A DNA stretch of 12,722 nucleotides, from the NCBI GenBank assembly GCA_002508545.1, contig DAVH01000025.1, positions 26,681 through 39,402 of the forward strand, given 5' to 3'. The translations under genes and the position numbers were made by a program. Below, in pieces: positions 1 through 6,898 of this stretch (within the stretch, counting starts at the first letter, position 1; every line of letters begins with the position of its first letter). The stretch comes from Methanomassiliicoccus sp. UBA6 (GTDB lineage: Archaea; Thermoplasmatota; Thermoplasmata; Methanomassiliicoccales; Methanomassiliicoccaceae). The notes beneath the pieces are model-generated. The model ran no database searches, was not told the DNA's origin, and saw only the letters and a list, made by a program, of their open reading frames with translations.

Positions 1-59
1 AGGGGCTATCGTTCAATGCCCGGGACGGCCGCTCAGGCCGCCCGCGGGCGAGGGATACC

Positions 60-395
60 ATGGACAAGATGCGTCTCACCATACTGTCGTTCGCCTGCTG
101 CAATCCCAAGCTCGCGCCCTATGACCAGCAGTACGTAGAGAGGCTTAGGGAAGCGCTCTCCCGGACCGGCATCGAGGCGGACATCGACCTGGTGCACGCC
201 ACCGAGGCCCGGATGTCCCCCCAGTACGCGTTCTGCGGGGCGATCCAGCCGCTGGTCCAGAAGTACGGTCAGGGGGTCACCCCGGCCCTGTTCATCAACT
301 CCTCCCTGACCCTCTTCGGCGGCGTGCCGACGGTGGAAAAGCTGGTGGAGACGCTGGAGAAGGCCAGGATCGCGGTGGAGCAGGGCCGCCTCTAG
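60..395 (+). CDS. Thioredoxin-fold small protein, function unknown
   Basis: This is a soluble cytoplasmic protein of 111 residues with no signal peptide or membrane segment. The N-terminus is a beta strand leading into a Cys-Cys pair (C13, C14), followed by a helix. A third cysteine is C59. A TPALFIN stretch (residues 74-80) has the position and character of the cis-proline strand of thioredoxin folds, and a GGVP turn plus C-terminal helix follow. The usual CxxC is replaced by adjacent cysteines, so I do not claim ordinary disulfide reductase activity; redox or metal handling is possible. The ATG at 60 is preceded by GCGAGGG about 7 nt upstream. The frame is open to the left edge, so a longer form cannot be excluded, but the fold is complete from this start. 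The gene converges on the histidine kinase, and their stop codons overlap. Fold assignment is moderately sure; the function is not known. Confidence 0.8.
   Translation: MDKMRLTILSFACCNPKLAPYDQQYVERLREALSRTGIEADIDLVHATEARMSPQYAFCGAIQPLVQKYGQGVTPALFINSSLTLFGGVPTVEKLVETLEKARIAVEQGRL
392..395. other. Overlapping convergent stop codons
   Basis: The palindromic tetranucleotide CTAG holds both stops: TAG at 393-395 on the plus strand ends the thioredoxin-fold gene, and TAG at 394-392 on the minus strand ends the histidine kinase. There is no room for a terminator between them, so each transcript must run into the other gene as antisense. Confidence 0.9.
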
Positions 396-2797
396 CCAGT
401 ACGCTCGGGCGCCTTCCGGCATCCCACCGCCGGCAGGAGGACGATGAAGCGGGCCCCCATCCCCGGCTGCCCGGGAACGCGGTCCTCCACCCAGACCTGG
501 CCCTCGAGGCTCTCTACGAGCCTCCGCACCAGGAACAGCCCCAGGCCTTTCCCTACCCCCTTCGCACGGCCGCGCCATGTCCTCGAGAATATGTTCTCCT
601 TGATCCGGTCAGGGATCCCAGGTCCGTCGTCCTCGACGTCCACCCGGTGGTACTCCCTGCCGGTCTCGAACACCGAGCTGACGCTGATCTTCACGTTCAG
701 CGCCCCCTCGGAGTGGGCGATCGCGTTGTCCAGGAGGTTGGAGAAGACCTCCTTCACCAGGGGGCTGGCGAGGATGCAGTGGTCGCCCCTCGAGGAATAG
801 TGGATGTCGACCTCCCGGCTGGGGTGGGGGGTGTGGTCGGCGATCACCCCGCGGAGGACCTGGTCCAGGTCGATGATCGCCAGCGCCTCCTTCCCGGTCT
901 CCAGGGCCTGCAGGCCGCGGATGCTCTCGATCAGGCGGGAGCTCTCCTCCAGGGCCTGGTAGGACCCCATTACCCATCCCCTCTCCTTGTCGTTGAGCGA
1001 GGACCCCGCCTGCAGCAGCTGCAGGTATCCCATGGACGCGGCGTTGAGGTTGTTGATGTCATGGGTCAGGAGGTCGATCGACAGCTCGGCGCGCTCCTTC
1101 GACTCGATCAGCTCCTTCTGCACCTGCAATTGATTGGTCAGGTCCTGCCCGACCACCACCGCCCCGATGACCCCTGCCGACGAGTCGTAGATCGGGGCGG
1201 AGGACATCATCATCACCATCTCCCGGCCGTCGTACCGCTTCAGGGTGACCATCTCGTTGTTGGTCGCGATCCCTCCGAAGGTCGCCTTCACCATGCCCCA
1301 GTCCTCCATCCTCAGGGGCTCGCCGCTCTCGAACGACCAGGCCTGGACCTCGTTCAGGTCCTTCAGGTCGGTGAACGACGGCAGGATGGACGCCCACAGT
1401 CTTGCGCCGACGGTGTTGATCTGCGTGATCCTCCCCGACCGGTCGATCAGCGCCACTCCCACTGGTAGGGTGGCTAGTATGGTCTGCAGCCTCTCCCGCT
1501 CCTCGGTGGCGCGCACGGAGCACATCTCGGCCTCCTTGCGGGCCTTGACCTGCTCGGTGACGTCCACGGCCATGATCAGCAGGTCGGGGACCTCCTTATC
1601 CTCGCTCCGCAGGGGCACCACCGCCCCGTTCCAGTAGATAACCTCTGGACCCAGCCCGGTGACCATGAACTCGCTGGCGTAGAACGGCCTCCCGGTGACC
1701 GCGACCCTCCTGAACATCTTGGATATCTCCGAGTCCGTGGAGCCGGGAAGGATGGTGTCCAGGCTGACCCCCGTGGCGGGGAAGTGCTTGTACGCCTCGG
1801 GCCGGTAGCGCTCCGAGTACCGGTTGGCCCACTTGATCTTGAGGTCCCGCCCCTCCACCGCCATGATCACCGCCGGCACGTCGTCGAGCAGCGCCTGCAT
1901 CAGGTAGCGCTGCTCCTGCTCCTGCTGGTAGAGGCCGGAGTTCTCCAGCGCCAGCGACACCGCGTTGCCCAGCTTGACCGAGAAGTCGACCTCCTCGGCG
2001 GAGAACCTCCGGGGCCGGGGGAACAGGAACGCCAGGACCCCCGTCACCCGGGAGCGGACCCTGAACGGCACGCTGATGAACGACCGCACCCGGAACCGGT
2101 CCATCACCCCCTGGTCCAGCCAGGCCACCTGGCTGACCTCCCTCGCGCTGATGGGGCCCTCGTCCGGAGAGAGGAAGCTGCGGTGCATCTCCTCATCGGT
2201 CAGGGTGGCGCCCAGGATCCTGTGGGGAGCGGCCTCGTGGGAATAGCGCACCGTCCAACCTTCTCCCTCCCGCACGATGATGACCAGGGCCTCGCTGTCC
2301 ATCGCCGGGGCGGAGATGTCGACCACCCGTTTCATGATCTCCGACGCGCTCATCGTCGAGCTGATGACCGCGTAGACCCGGTTCAGGACCTCCCCGAGTA
2401 CCTCTGCGGTCTTCTGGGCGGTGATGTCCTTGGCCGTTACGACCGCCACGACTTCTCCCCTATGGTCCCGCACCGGGACCGCGTCGTACAGGAAGTACAC
2501 CCGGCCATCGGGCAGGAAGTAAGAAGCCTCGGCCTCCTGGGGGGAATCGTTCTCGAACGCCCGGAGGATGATCGTCTCGTAACCCTCCGCGACGCCTGAG
2601 GGCAGCGGCAGGTCCTGGAACCTCCGGCCCTCGATCGCGTCCCTGGTCAGCCCGAGGGCCCGCGTGACGCTGGGACTGGCGAAGCGGATGCGGAGCTTGC
2701 TGTCCACCAGGAAGATGTAGCTTGTGGTCCCCGACAGAACGGTCATGAGATCAAGATGGTCGATTCTCTCGTCCCTCAACCGGTTCGTCTGCTCCAT
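392..2797 (-). CDS. Soluble PAS-GAF-PAS-PAS sensor histidine kinase
   Basis: This is a signal-transducing histidine kinase of 801 residues from the chosen start. It has no membrane segment, so it senses in the cytoplasm. In order: PAS around residues 15-130, GAF around 140-292, PAS around 300-418, PAS around 435-555, then the kinase core. The phosphoacceptor is His579 in LLTHDINN, a form common in archaeal kinases. The N box has Asn687 and Asn691 (NLLDNA), the G1 box is DDGPGI (723-728), and the G2 box is GKGLGL (749-754). All catalytic motifs look intact. No response regulator is in the window, so it is an orphan or its partner lies elsewhere. I prefer the ATG at 2797 because GAGGGCGG lies just upstream; an in-frame ATG at 2827 adds ten residues but overlaps TATA-like sequence. 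The ligands of the sensor domains cannot be read from sequence. Confidence 0.93.
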   Translation of the reverse strand: MEQTNRLRDERIDHLDLMTVLSGTTSYIFLVDSKLRIRFASPSVTRALGLTRDAIEGRRFQDLPLPSGVAEGYETIILRAFENDSPQEAEASYFLPDGRVYFLYDAVPVRDHRGEVVAVVTAKDITAQKTAEVLGEVLNRVYAVISSTMSASEIMKRVVDISAPAMDSEALVIIVREGEGWTVRYSHEAAPHRILGATLTDEEMHRSFLSPDEGPISAREVSQVAWLDQGVMDRFRVRSFISVPFRVRSRVTGVLAFLFPRPRRFSAEEVDFSVKLGNAVSLALENSGLYQQEQEQRYLMQALLDDVPAVIMAVEGRDLKIKWANRYSERYRPEAYKHFPATGVSLDTILPGSTDSEISKMFRRVAVTGRPFYASEFMVTGLGPEVIYWNGAVVPLRSEDKEVPDLLIMAVDVTEQVKARKEAEMCSVRATEERERLQTILATLPVGVALIDRSGRITQINTVGARLWASILPSFTDLKDLNEVQAWSFESGEPLRMEDWGMVKATFGGIATNNEMVTLKRYDGREMVMMMSSAPIYDSSAGVIGAVVVGQDLTNQLQVQKELIESKERAELSIDLLTHDINNLNAASMGYLQLLQAGSSLNDKERGWVMGSYQALEESSRLIESIRGLQALETGKEALAIIDLDQVLRGVIADHTPHPSREVDIHYSSRGDHCILASPLVKEVFSNLLDNAIAHSEGALNVKISVSSVFETGREYHRVDVEDDGPGIPDRIKENIFSRTWRGRAKGVGKGLGLFLVRRLVESLEGQVWVEDRVPGQPGMGARFIVLLPAVGCRKAPERTG

Positions 2798-2810
2798 TGG
2801 CCGCCCTCGG

Positions 2811-2845
2811 ATATATAGCGGGGCCAAAGGTAGATTTACTTGTTC
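2811..2845 (-). promoter_or_regulatory. Candidate histidine kinase promoter
   Basis: Two TATA-like elements precede the kinase on the minus strand. CTATATAT (2818-2811) is only about 17 nt from the ATG at 2797; a normal archaeal spacing of about 25 nt would start the RNA inside the gene. AGTAAAT near 2837 would start it near 2810 and leave a short leader carrying GAGGGCGG. The second reading fits the chosen start better. Neither has been tested. Confidence 0.3.
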
Positions 2846-3048
2846 ATTGTCCGATCGGGATCTACGGACCCCGGGGCCCGCTGCTTCTCCGGTGCGGGAC
2901 CGGCCGATATAGGGTGTTTCTCACGTATTTCACGGCCGTTCCGGCACTGGCCCGGAAAAAGGCCCACCTCCTGCGGCCTCTGATGAGGGAGAGCCAGATG
3001 TTCTCCCCTCGGCCGGCGGACGGAAAAATTACGTTTTAATGTTATCAG

Positions 3049-3061
3049 AAATAATTATAAG
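3049..3061 (+). promoter_or_regulatory. TATA-like element beside the 15-bp palindrome
   Basis: An AT-rich block, AAATAATTATAAG, stands out from its GC-rich surroundings. With archaeal spacing it would place a plus-strand start near 3080, inside the palindrome at 3070-3084. The sequence is also AT-rich enough to act leftward, so the direction is uncertain. Confidence 0.35.
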
Positions 3062-3069
3062 CAAGTCGA

Positions 3070-3084
3070 TGCAATTGAATTGCA
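3070..3084. repeat. Perfect 15-bp palindrome, candidate operator
   Basis: TGCAATT-G-AATTGCA is a perfect inverted repeat with a single central base. It lies about 10-20 nt downstream of the TATA-like block, overlapping the predicted start of transcription. A protein dimer bound there would block initiation. The regulator and the regulated transcript are unknown. Confidence 0.5.
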
Positions 3085-3309
3085 GAGGCACAGGAGAACT
3101 TCCCCTTGGTCTAGGTTCAATGACCGCCGACAACTCCTGCCCTCGGCCTCCGGGGATTCGGGGCAATTCGCGCAGAGAGGTCACAACCTCGTCTCCCCGG
3201 GGCCATAAACTTCTATCAGTCCGTGGCGCTTCGACGGCGTCATGATCGCCCCCTGAACCGTTTTCCGGGGCCCGCCATTGTCACGAGGCGTTCACCGACC
3301 GTAAAATAG

Positions 3310-3316
3310 CTATATC
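3310..3316 (+). promoter_or_regulatory. TATA box of the APH-fold kinase gene
   Basis: CTATATC is centred about 36 nt before the GTG start. Transcription would begin near 3340, giving a leader of less than 10 nt. No Shine-Dalgarno sequence is visible before the start, which agrees with nearly leaderless translation. Confidence 0.45.
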
Positions 3317-3348
3317 TGGCGCTGCCAAAATCGAACGGTATCGTTTTG

Positions 3349-4185
3349 GTGAAGGGCAGCGAAAGGGAACTTTACAGCCTGGACGGGGCGTGCAAGACCA
3401 CCAGACTGATGAGCGAGAGGCTGGCATCGGACATCATCGAGTGCGACGGCCTGCTGGTCATCAAGCTGTACTCCAGAACCGTTCCCCGGGAGGTCGTGGA
3501 GGAGGAGATCCGCCTCACCAACCTCGCCCGCGACTGCGGCATCCGCGTCCCCCGGGTCCGGGACCTGGTCGGGGATGGCGGGCGATGGGGCTTCTCCTAT
3601 GAGAAGCTGGACGGGCCCACCTACCTCGATCTGATGGTCGAGGAGAGGTGCGACCTCGAATCCCTGGGCCGCTCCATGGCCCTGCTGCACCGCGACATCT
3701 ACGAGCGCACCGGGAAGGGCATGCCACCGCTGAAGGACCGCCTCCGGGCCATCATCGAGGGCGCGGCCGGCCGCGACGAGATGAGGAAGAGGGCGCTGGA
3801 TGCCCTGTCCAAGCTGCCTGACGGCGACCGGGTCTGCCACGGGGACCTCCACCCCGGCAACGTCATCGTGGCCGAGGACGGGGAGTACGTCCTGGACTGG
3901 CTCGACGCGTGCTCGGGCCACTGGCTGGCGGACGTGGCCAGGACGCTCCTGCTCATCCAGGTATGGCTGCCGAACCAGCTTAGGCAGATGGGGATCGAGC
4001 GCTCTCCCGAGGACATCGAGCGGTTCCGCCGCAGCTACCGCGCGCACTGTCTCGACCTCACTCCCGAGGACGAGAAGCTGCTCGACCGCTGGAAGCTTCC
4101 GGTGGCGGTGGTCCGTTTCTGCCAGTCCATCCCCGGAGAGGAGGATGCCCTCCTGGAGCAGATAGAAGGCATCCTCGAAGACTAG
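3349..4185 (+). CDS. Aminoglycoside phosphotransferase (APH)-fold kinase
   Basis: This is a cytoplasmic small-molecule kinase of the APH/choline kinase superfamily, 278 residues long. The N-lobe has the ATP-binding lysine K39 (LVIKLY) and an acidic helix following it (EEE, about 51-53). The C-lobe has the Brenner motif HGDLHPGN with H164, D166 and N171, and the metal-binding aspartate D183 in LDW. All key residues are present, so it should be active. The acceptor is unknown: many archaeal members act on metabolites or phosphorylate small molecules, and antibiotic resistance should not be inferred. No ATG is available at the N-terminus. GTG at 3349 is chosen; TTG at 3346 would add one residue. 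It ends in TAG, and the surface-protein gene follows 75 nt later with its own TATA-like box, so an operon is not certain. Confidence 0.88.
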   Translation: MKGSERELYSLDGACKTTRLMSERLASDIIECDGLLVIKLYSRTVPREVVEEEIRLTNLARDCGIRVPRVRDLVGDGGRWGFSYEKLDGPTYLDLMVEERCDLESLGRSMALLHRDIYERTGKGMPPLKDRLRAIIEGAAGRDEMRKRALDALSKLPDGDRVCHGDLHPGNVIVAEDGEYVLDWLDACSGHWLADVARTLLLIQVWLPNQLRQMGIERSPEDIERFRRSYRAHCLDLTPEDEKLLDRWKLPVAVVRFCQSIPGEEDALLEQIEGILED

Positions 4186-4214
4186 ATGCGGGATGGGCGC
4201 CGTTGCTCCCCAAG

Positions 4215-4221
4215 CTTAAAG
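4215..4221 (+). promoter_or_regulatory. Candidate TATA box of the surface-protein gene
   Basis: CTTAAAG lies about 43 nt before the ATG at 4261 in the 75-nt gap after the kinase gene. A start of transcription near 4245 would give a leader of about 16 nt. It is a weak match to the archaeal consensus. Confidence 0.3.
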
Positions 4222-4260
4222 ACTCCTATCATCATCTCAGCCATAGCAGTGGGTCGGACC

Positions 4261-5949
4261 ATGATGAGCAACAGGCTGATGGGTATTCTGGCTATCTTGA
4301 TGTGCGCGCTATTCCTCGTCCCCGCCCTCGCCGGGGCCGCTCCGGGGGCCAGGTTCGGCGAGTGGCAGGGAGCAGGGTCCCTGGAGGCCCTCACCCCGGG
4401 CACCAACTCGACCTCGCCGGCGATCGCCTTCGATCAGTTCGGCAGGGGGGTCGCCGCGTGGATCTGGGAGTACAGGGGCGATATGCACGTCCGCGCGTCG
4501 TACCACGATCCTCTGAAAGGTTGGTCCGAACCGGTGGTGATCGACAGCGCCGGGACGGTCTCCCCGCCGGTGGTGGCCATCGACGAGAAAGGCAATGCGG
4601 TGGTGACATGGACCGGGTCGGCCGACGGGCGCCTCGCGGTATATGGCGCTGCGATGGAGGTCTACGAGTCCTGGACCGCGCCGCAGCGTCTGACCGCAGA
4701 TACCTATGACGAGATAACCGGCCTCTCGGCCGTGGCCAACAACGCCAGCCAGCTAATGATCATCTTCGCCGGGCGGACGGGCAGCGACACCAGCATCATG
4801 GCGTCGAACTACCGCACCGAGTCCGGCTTCGACGCCCGGGCCTCGGTCCTGGTGAGCACGGGCGACCCGATCGGCAACCTGTCCGCCGCTTCGAACGGGA
4901 AGAGCGACATTTGGGTCGTGTGGAGCCGGTCCAGCGGAGGCCAGGGCCTGATCGAGGGCATCCACTTCGATATCGTCAGCTGGTCCCCCTCCCCGATCCC
5001 CCTCGCCGGTCCGGGGTCCATCGACCCCCACGTGTCCGTGGACTCGAAGGGCCGGGCGATGCTGGTCTATCAGGTGGAGGACGGGGAGCGGGCGGTGGTG
5101 GAAGCAAGGACCTACAGCAACTACCTGTGGAACGATGCCACGAGGCTCTTCGATCAGGCCGGGAACATCTCCCAGCTCAAGATGGTCATGTCCGCGCCCG
5201 GCAACGTCACTGTCGCCATGCTGACGAACACGACTTTCAGCAGGCTCATGGTGGCCGATTTCAACGGCACGGTATGGAAAGGCTTCGCGCCGATCTCCGG
5301 CACCTCCGGTCCGGTCGACAGCTTGGATCTGGCCATAACCTCAGGCGGCGATTCCTTGCTTGTATGCCAGGCGGTCCCGTCCGGCGACGATGACGGGTTC
5401 CGCATGTTCTATGCCACCCGGGAGGCGGAGGGCAACTGGACCCACGCCCGGGATACCGCTCTCCAGGGAAGCGGCGGCATCCAGCCCGGGTACGGCCTTG
5501 CGGCGACCAGGGCCGATTACTGGTTGATATACGGCCGCGCCGAGGTAGGCATCTCCGGGGAATCGAGGATGTGGGCCAACCAGTTCCTTGGCCAGCGGGG
5601 CGCCGGGGCGCTGTTAACCCCTTACTTCTCCGGCCTGAACAGCACGGTCTCGACCCCCATCGTGGAGGTCGCCGGATGGATCGAGCCGTACTCCACGATA
5701 ACCATCAACGACCAGACCGTCGTGGCCGATAGATACGGGCACTTCTCCGCCTACCTTCCCCTGGAGCGCGGGAAGAACTACATCGATCTCGCGACCGTTG
5801 ATTCGAACGGGCGCACGGCCCACGTGGTCGTGCATGTGTCGTACGATCCCAACCCTATCACTGCCTCTGGCCTTCTGATTTTTGGCATTGGGGCGGCGGT
5901 CCTGGCGGCCATCATCGCGGGACTATACCTGTACCTCCGCCGCCGGTGA
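4261..5949 (+). CDS. Secreted membrane-anchored beta-propeller-like surface protein
   Basis: This is a predicted extracytoplasmic protein of 562 residues. A signal peptide covers residues 1-27 (hydrophobic core about 8-24, cleavage likely after ALAGA). The body has recurring strands of the type 'P-x-hydrophobic-A-x-D-x-x-G-x-A-hydrophobic-x-W' (for example 52-67, 102-117, 255-270), typical of beta-propeller blades. Residues about 460-527 look like an Ig-like domain of the glucodextranase-B type (VEVAGWIEP, then NDQTVVADRYGHFS, then LERGKNYI). A membrane helix at about 534-558 ends in positive residues, leaving the protein outside and the tail inside. Nine N-x-S/T sequons suggest glycosylation. 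ATG 4261 is chosen because the signal peptide starts there; ATG 4264 is equally possible, and the open frame upstream would only add a polar stretch. No catalytic motif is recognisable, so adhesion or envelope function is inference. Confidence 0.85.
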   Translation: MMSNRLMGILAILMCALFLVPALAGAAPGARFGEWQGAGSLEALTPGTNSTSPAIAFDQFGRGVAAWIWEYRGDMHVRASYHDPLKGWSEPVVIDSAGTVSPPVVAIDEKGNAVVTWTGSADGRLAVYGAAMEVYESWTAPQRLTADTYDEITGLSAVANNASQLMIIFAGRTGSDTSIMASNYRTESGFDARASVLVSTGDPIGNLSAASNGKSDIWVVWSRSSGGQGLIEGIHFDIVSWSPSPIPLAGPGSIDPHVSVDSKGRAMLVYQVEDGERAVVEARTYSNYLWNDATRLFDQAGNISQLKMVMSAPGNVTVAMLTNTTFSRLMVADFNGTVWKGFAPISGTSGPVDSLDLAITSGGDSLLVCQAVPSGDDDGFRMFYATREAEGNWTHARDTALQGSGGIQPGYGLAATRADYWLIYGRAEVGISGESRMWANQFLGQRGAGALLTPYFSGLNSTVSTPIVEVAGWIEPYSTITINDQTVVADRYGHFSAYLPLERGKNYIDLATVDSNGRTAHVVVHVSYDPNPITASGLLIFGIGAAVLAAIIAGLYLYLRRR

Positions 5950-5962
5950 GCCGAGGCCCACA

Positions 5963-5986
5963 GGGCCGGGACCGGCGGCCCGGCCC
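5963..5986 (+). terminator. GC hairpin after the surface-protein gene
   Basis: An 8-bp perfect stem GGGCCGGG / CCCGGCCC encloses an 8-nt loop, 13 nt after the stop. No T-run follows. Archaeal termination normally depends on oligo(T), so this may instead protect the 3' end of the RNA. Confidence 0.35.
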
Positions 5987-6020
5987 CCGATGACCGGCCG
6001 GGGCTCGTTATCGGGGGAGA

Positions 6021-6028
6021 TATTTATT
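6021..6028 (+). promoter_or_regulatory. TATA box for a leaderless small gene
   Basis: TATTTATT is centred about 26 nt before the ATG at 6050, so transcription should begin at or next to the start codon. A second AT-rich run (AAATATAAATA) directly abuts the ATG. Confidence 0.5.
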
Positions 6029-6049
6029 GAACTTAATCAAATATAAATA

Positions 6050-6313
6050 ATGCGTGCGCCGATAGAAATTACGGCGTTTGATGTGAGCGGAGAGGGGCGG
6101 GGCGAGAGCGTCGATCGAAACAAGGCGATCGGTTACCTAATAGCGAGAGCGATGGCCGCCGAGGTCTTGGGGAACAAGGAGAGGTGCAAGGCGTTCACCG
6201 AAGCGGCCCAGCTCCTGAGATCGATGCCCTCCATCGATGGCCCGGGAACGCCGCCGGAGGAGAGAACGCCGTGCTCAGCGCGACCGCCTGGCACAGAGCG
6301 CTCCCGATTGTGA
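6050..6313 (+). CDS. Small orphan protein, function unknown
   Basis: I do not recognise this 87-residue protein. The N-terminal part is short strands with a glycine-rich acidic turn. Residues about 22-60 form a likely helical segment (NKAIGYLIARAMAAEVLG, then a charged helix ending in LLRSMPS). The last 25 residues are rich in Pro, Arg and Glu and probably unstructured. There is no signal peptide or membrane helix. The well-placed TATA box and ATG argue for a real leaderless gene. The tail looks less protein-like, so a frameshift or a chance extension past a shorter original end is possible. The next gene starts 92 nt later in the same direction with its own TATA-like element. Confidence 0.6.
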   Translation: MRAPIEITAFDVSGEGRGESVDRNKAIGYLIARAMAAEVLGNKERCKAFTEAAQLLRSMPSIDGPGTPPEERTPCSARPPGTERSRL

Positions 6314-6360
6314 TCGTCGGATGCGGCGATGGCATGATCTTGGACCATGAGGGCGCCGAA

Positions 6361-6369
6361 AGTATAATG
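6361..6369 (+). promoter_or_regulatory. Candidate TATA box of the PRC-barrel gene
   Basis: AGTATAATG is centred about 40 nt before the ATG at 6405. Transcription from near 6391 would leave a leader of about 14 nt. Confidence 0.4.
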
Positions 6370-6404
6370 GAGGGCCCGGTTCAAGCTCAATAGCGGTGTT
6401 GACA

Positions 6405-6740
6405 ATGCGCGAAGCTGACGTCGTGAGGGTCAACGAGCTCCATCTGGTCTACTGGGCGCAGATCGAATCGAAACAGGCGATCACCACCGACGGGGTGATG
6501 GTCGGCCTCGTTCGGGGGATGCTTATCGATCAAGATGATTGGACGATACCCTACATCGTGGTGGAGGTGAGCACGGACATGATGGAGCGGTTGAACATGA
6601 AGCGTCCATTCCGGTCTGCCCTCGTGACCATGTCCACCTCCCTGGTGAAGGACATCGCCTACATGGTGGAGCTGAAAGCGGACCTGGAGTCGCTCAAGGG
6701 CGAAGTGGAAGTGTTCGACCCGGCATCCATCAAGCATTAG
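6405..6740 (+). CDS. PRC-barrel domain protein
   Basis: This is a 111-residue cytoplasmic protein made almost entirely of a PRC-barrel-like domain. The strand pattern GVMVGLVRGMLIDQD (30-44), then YIVVEVS (50-56), then a helix with MMERLNMKRP (59-68) and a strand pair reaching VELKADLESL fits the small archaeal PRC-barrel proteins, where 'conserved helix, then a proline-bearing strand and a slVkd motif' follow the barrel. Here the equivalent is STSLVKDIAYMVEL (77-90). Such domains act in RNA processing (RimM) and other settings; stand-alone archaeal copies have no agreed function. The ATG at 6405 is chosen over the in-frame GTG at 6396; no strong Shine-Dalgarno supports either. It ends in TAG and faces a minus-strand gene. 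Confidence 0.75.
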   Translation: MREADVVRVNELHLVYWAQIESKQAITTDGVMVGLVRGMLIDQDDWTIPYIVVEVSTDMMERLNMKRPFRSALVTMSTSLVKDIAYMVELKADLESLKGEVEVFDPASIKH

Positions 6741-6798
6741 GGACCGGGCCGTCGACCGCCGCCATGAGATGGCCGGCTGACCTAACAACTTGGTCCGC

Positions 6799-6823
6799 GC
6801 GCCAGTGCGGGTCCCGCTGGCGC
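6799..6823. terminator. Hairpin between convergent genes (first)
   Basis: The 7-bp stem GCGCCAG / CTGGCGC has an 11-nt loop that can form two further C-G pairs. It lies between the end of the PRC-barrel gene and the end of the minus-strand helical protein. Its right arm shares two bases with the next hairpin, so the two compete. Confidence 0.35.
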
Positions 6824-6844
6824 CGTGGAGGTCGAGTCCACGGC
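6822..6844. terminator. Hairpin between convergent genes (second)
   Basis: The 8-bp perfect stem GCCGTGGA / TCCACGGC has a 7-nt loop. Its left arm overlaps the right arm of the preceding hairpin. No T-run follows on either strand, so a termination role is only suggested by position. Confidence 0.35.
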
Positions 6845-6898
6845 CTGAAGTGCGTTACGAGGAAAGGTCTCGGAAGGGATTGCGCATCGGGGGCATGC

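Larger units (their letters stand above)
2846..3300. other. Gene-poor intergenic stretch
   Basis: No convincing coding region is visible between the divergent histidine kinase and APH-fold kinase genes. The short open frames here have no protein-like composition. What it does hold is an AT-rich promoter-like block (about 3030-3062), a 15-bp palindrome (3070-3084) and GC-rich sequence after that. An unannotated RNA starting near 3080 and running rightward is possible. Equally, the block could give the downstream kinase a long leader of about 265 nt. Confidence 0.5.

Noticed and set aside
647..1468. A 273-codon plus-strand frame inside the histidine kinase
   Set aside because: It is antisense to the GAF/PAS/kinase coding sequence and has no start signal or recognisable domain.
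2980..3255. C-box-like TGATGA and D-box-like CTGA in the long intergenic stretch
   Set aside because: Spacing and context do not fit an archaeal C/D guide RNA; matches this short occur by chance.
4186..4260. An upstream in-frame extension of the surface protein
   Set aside because: It would place 25 mostly polar residues before a clear signal peptide and overlaps the predicted promoter. The ATG at 4261 is the better start.
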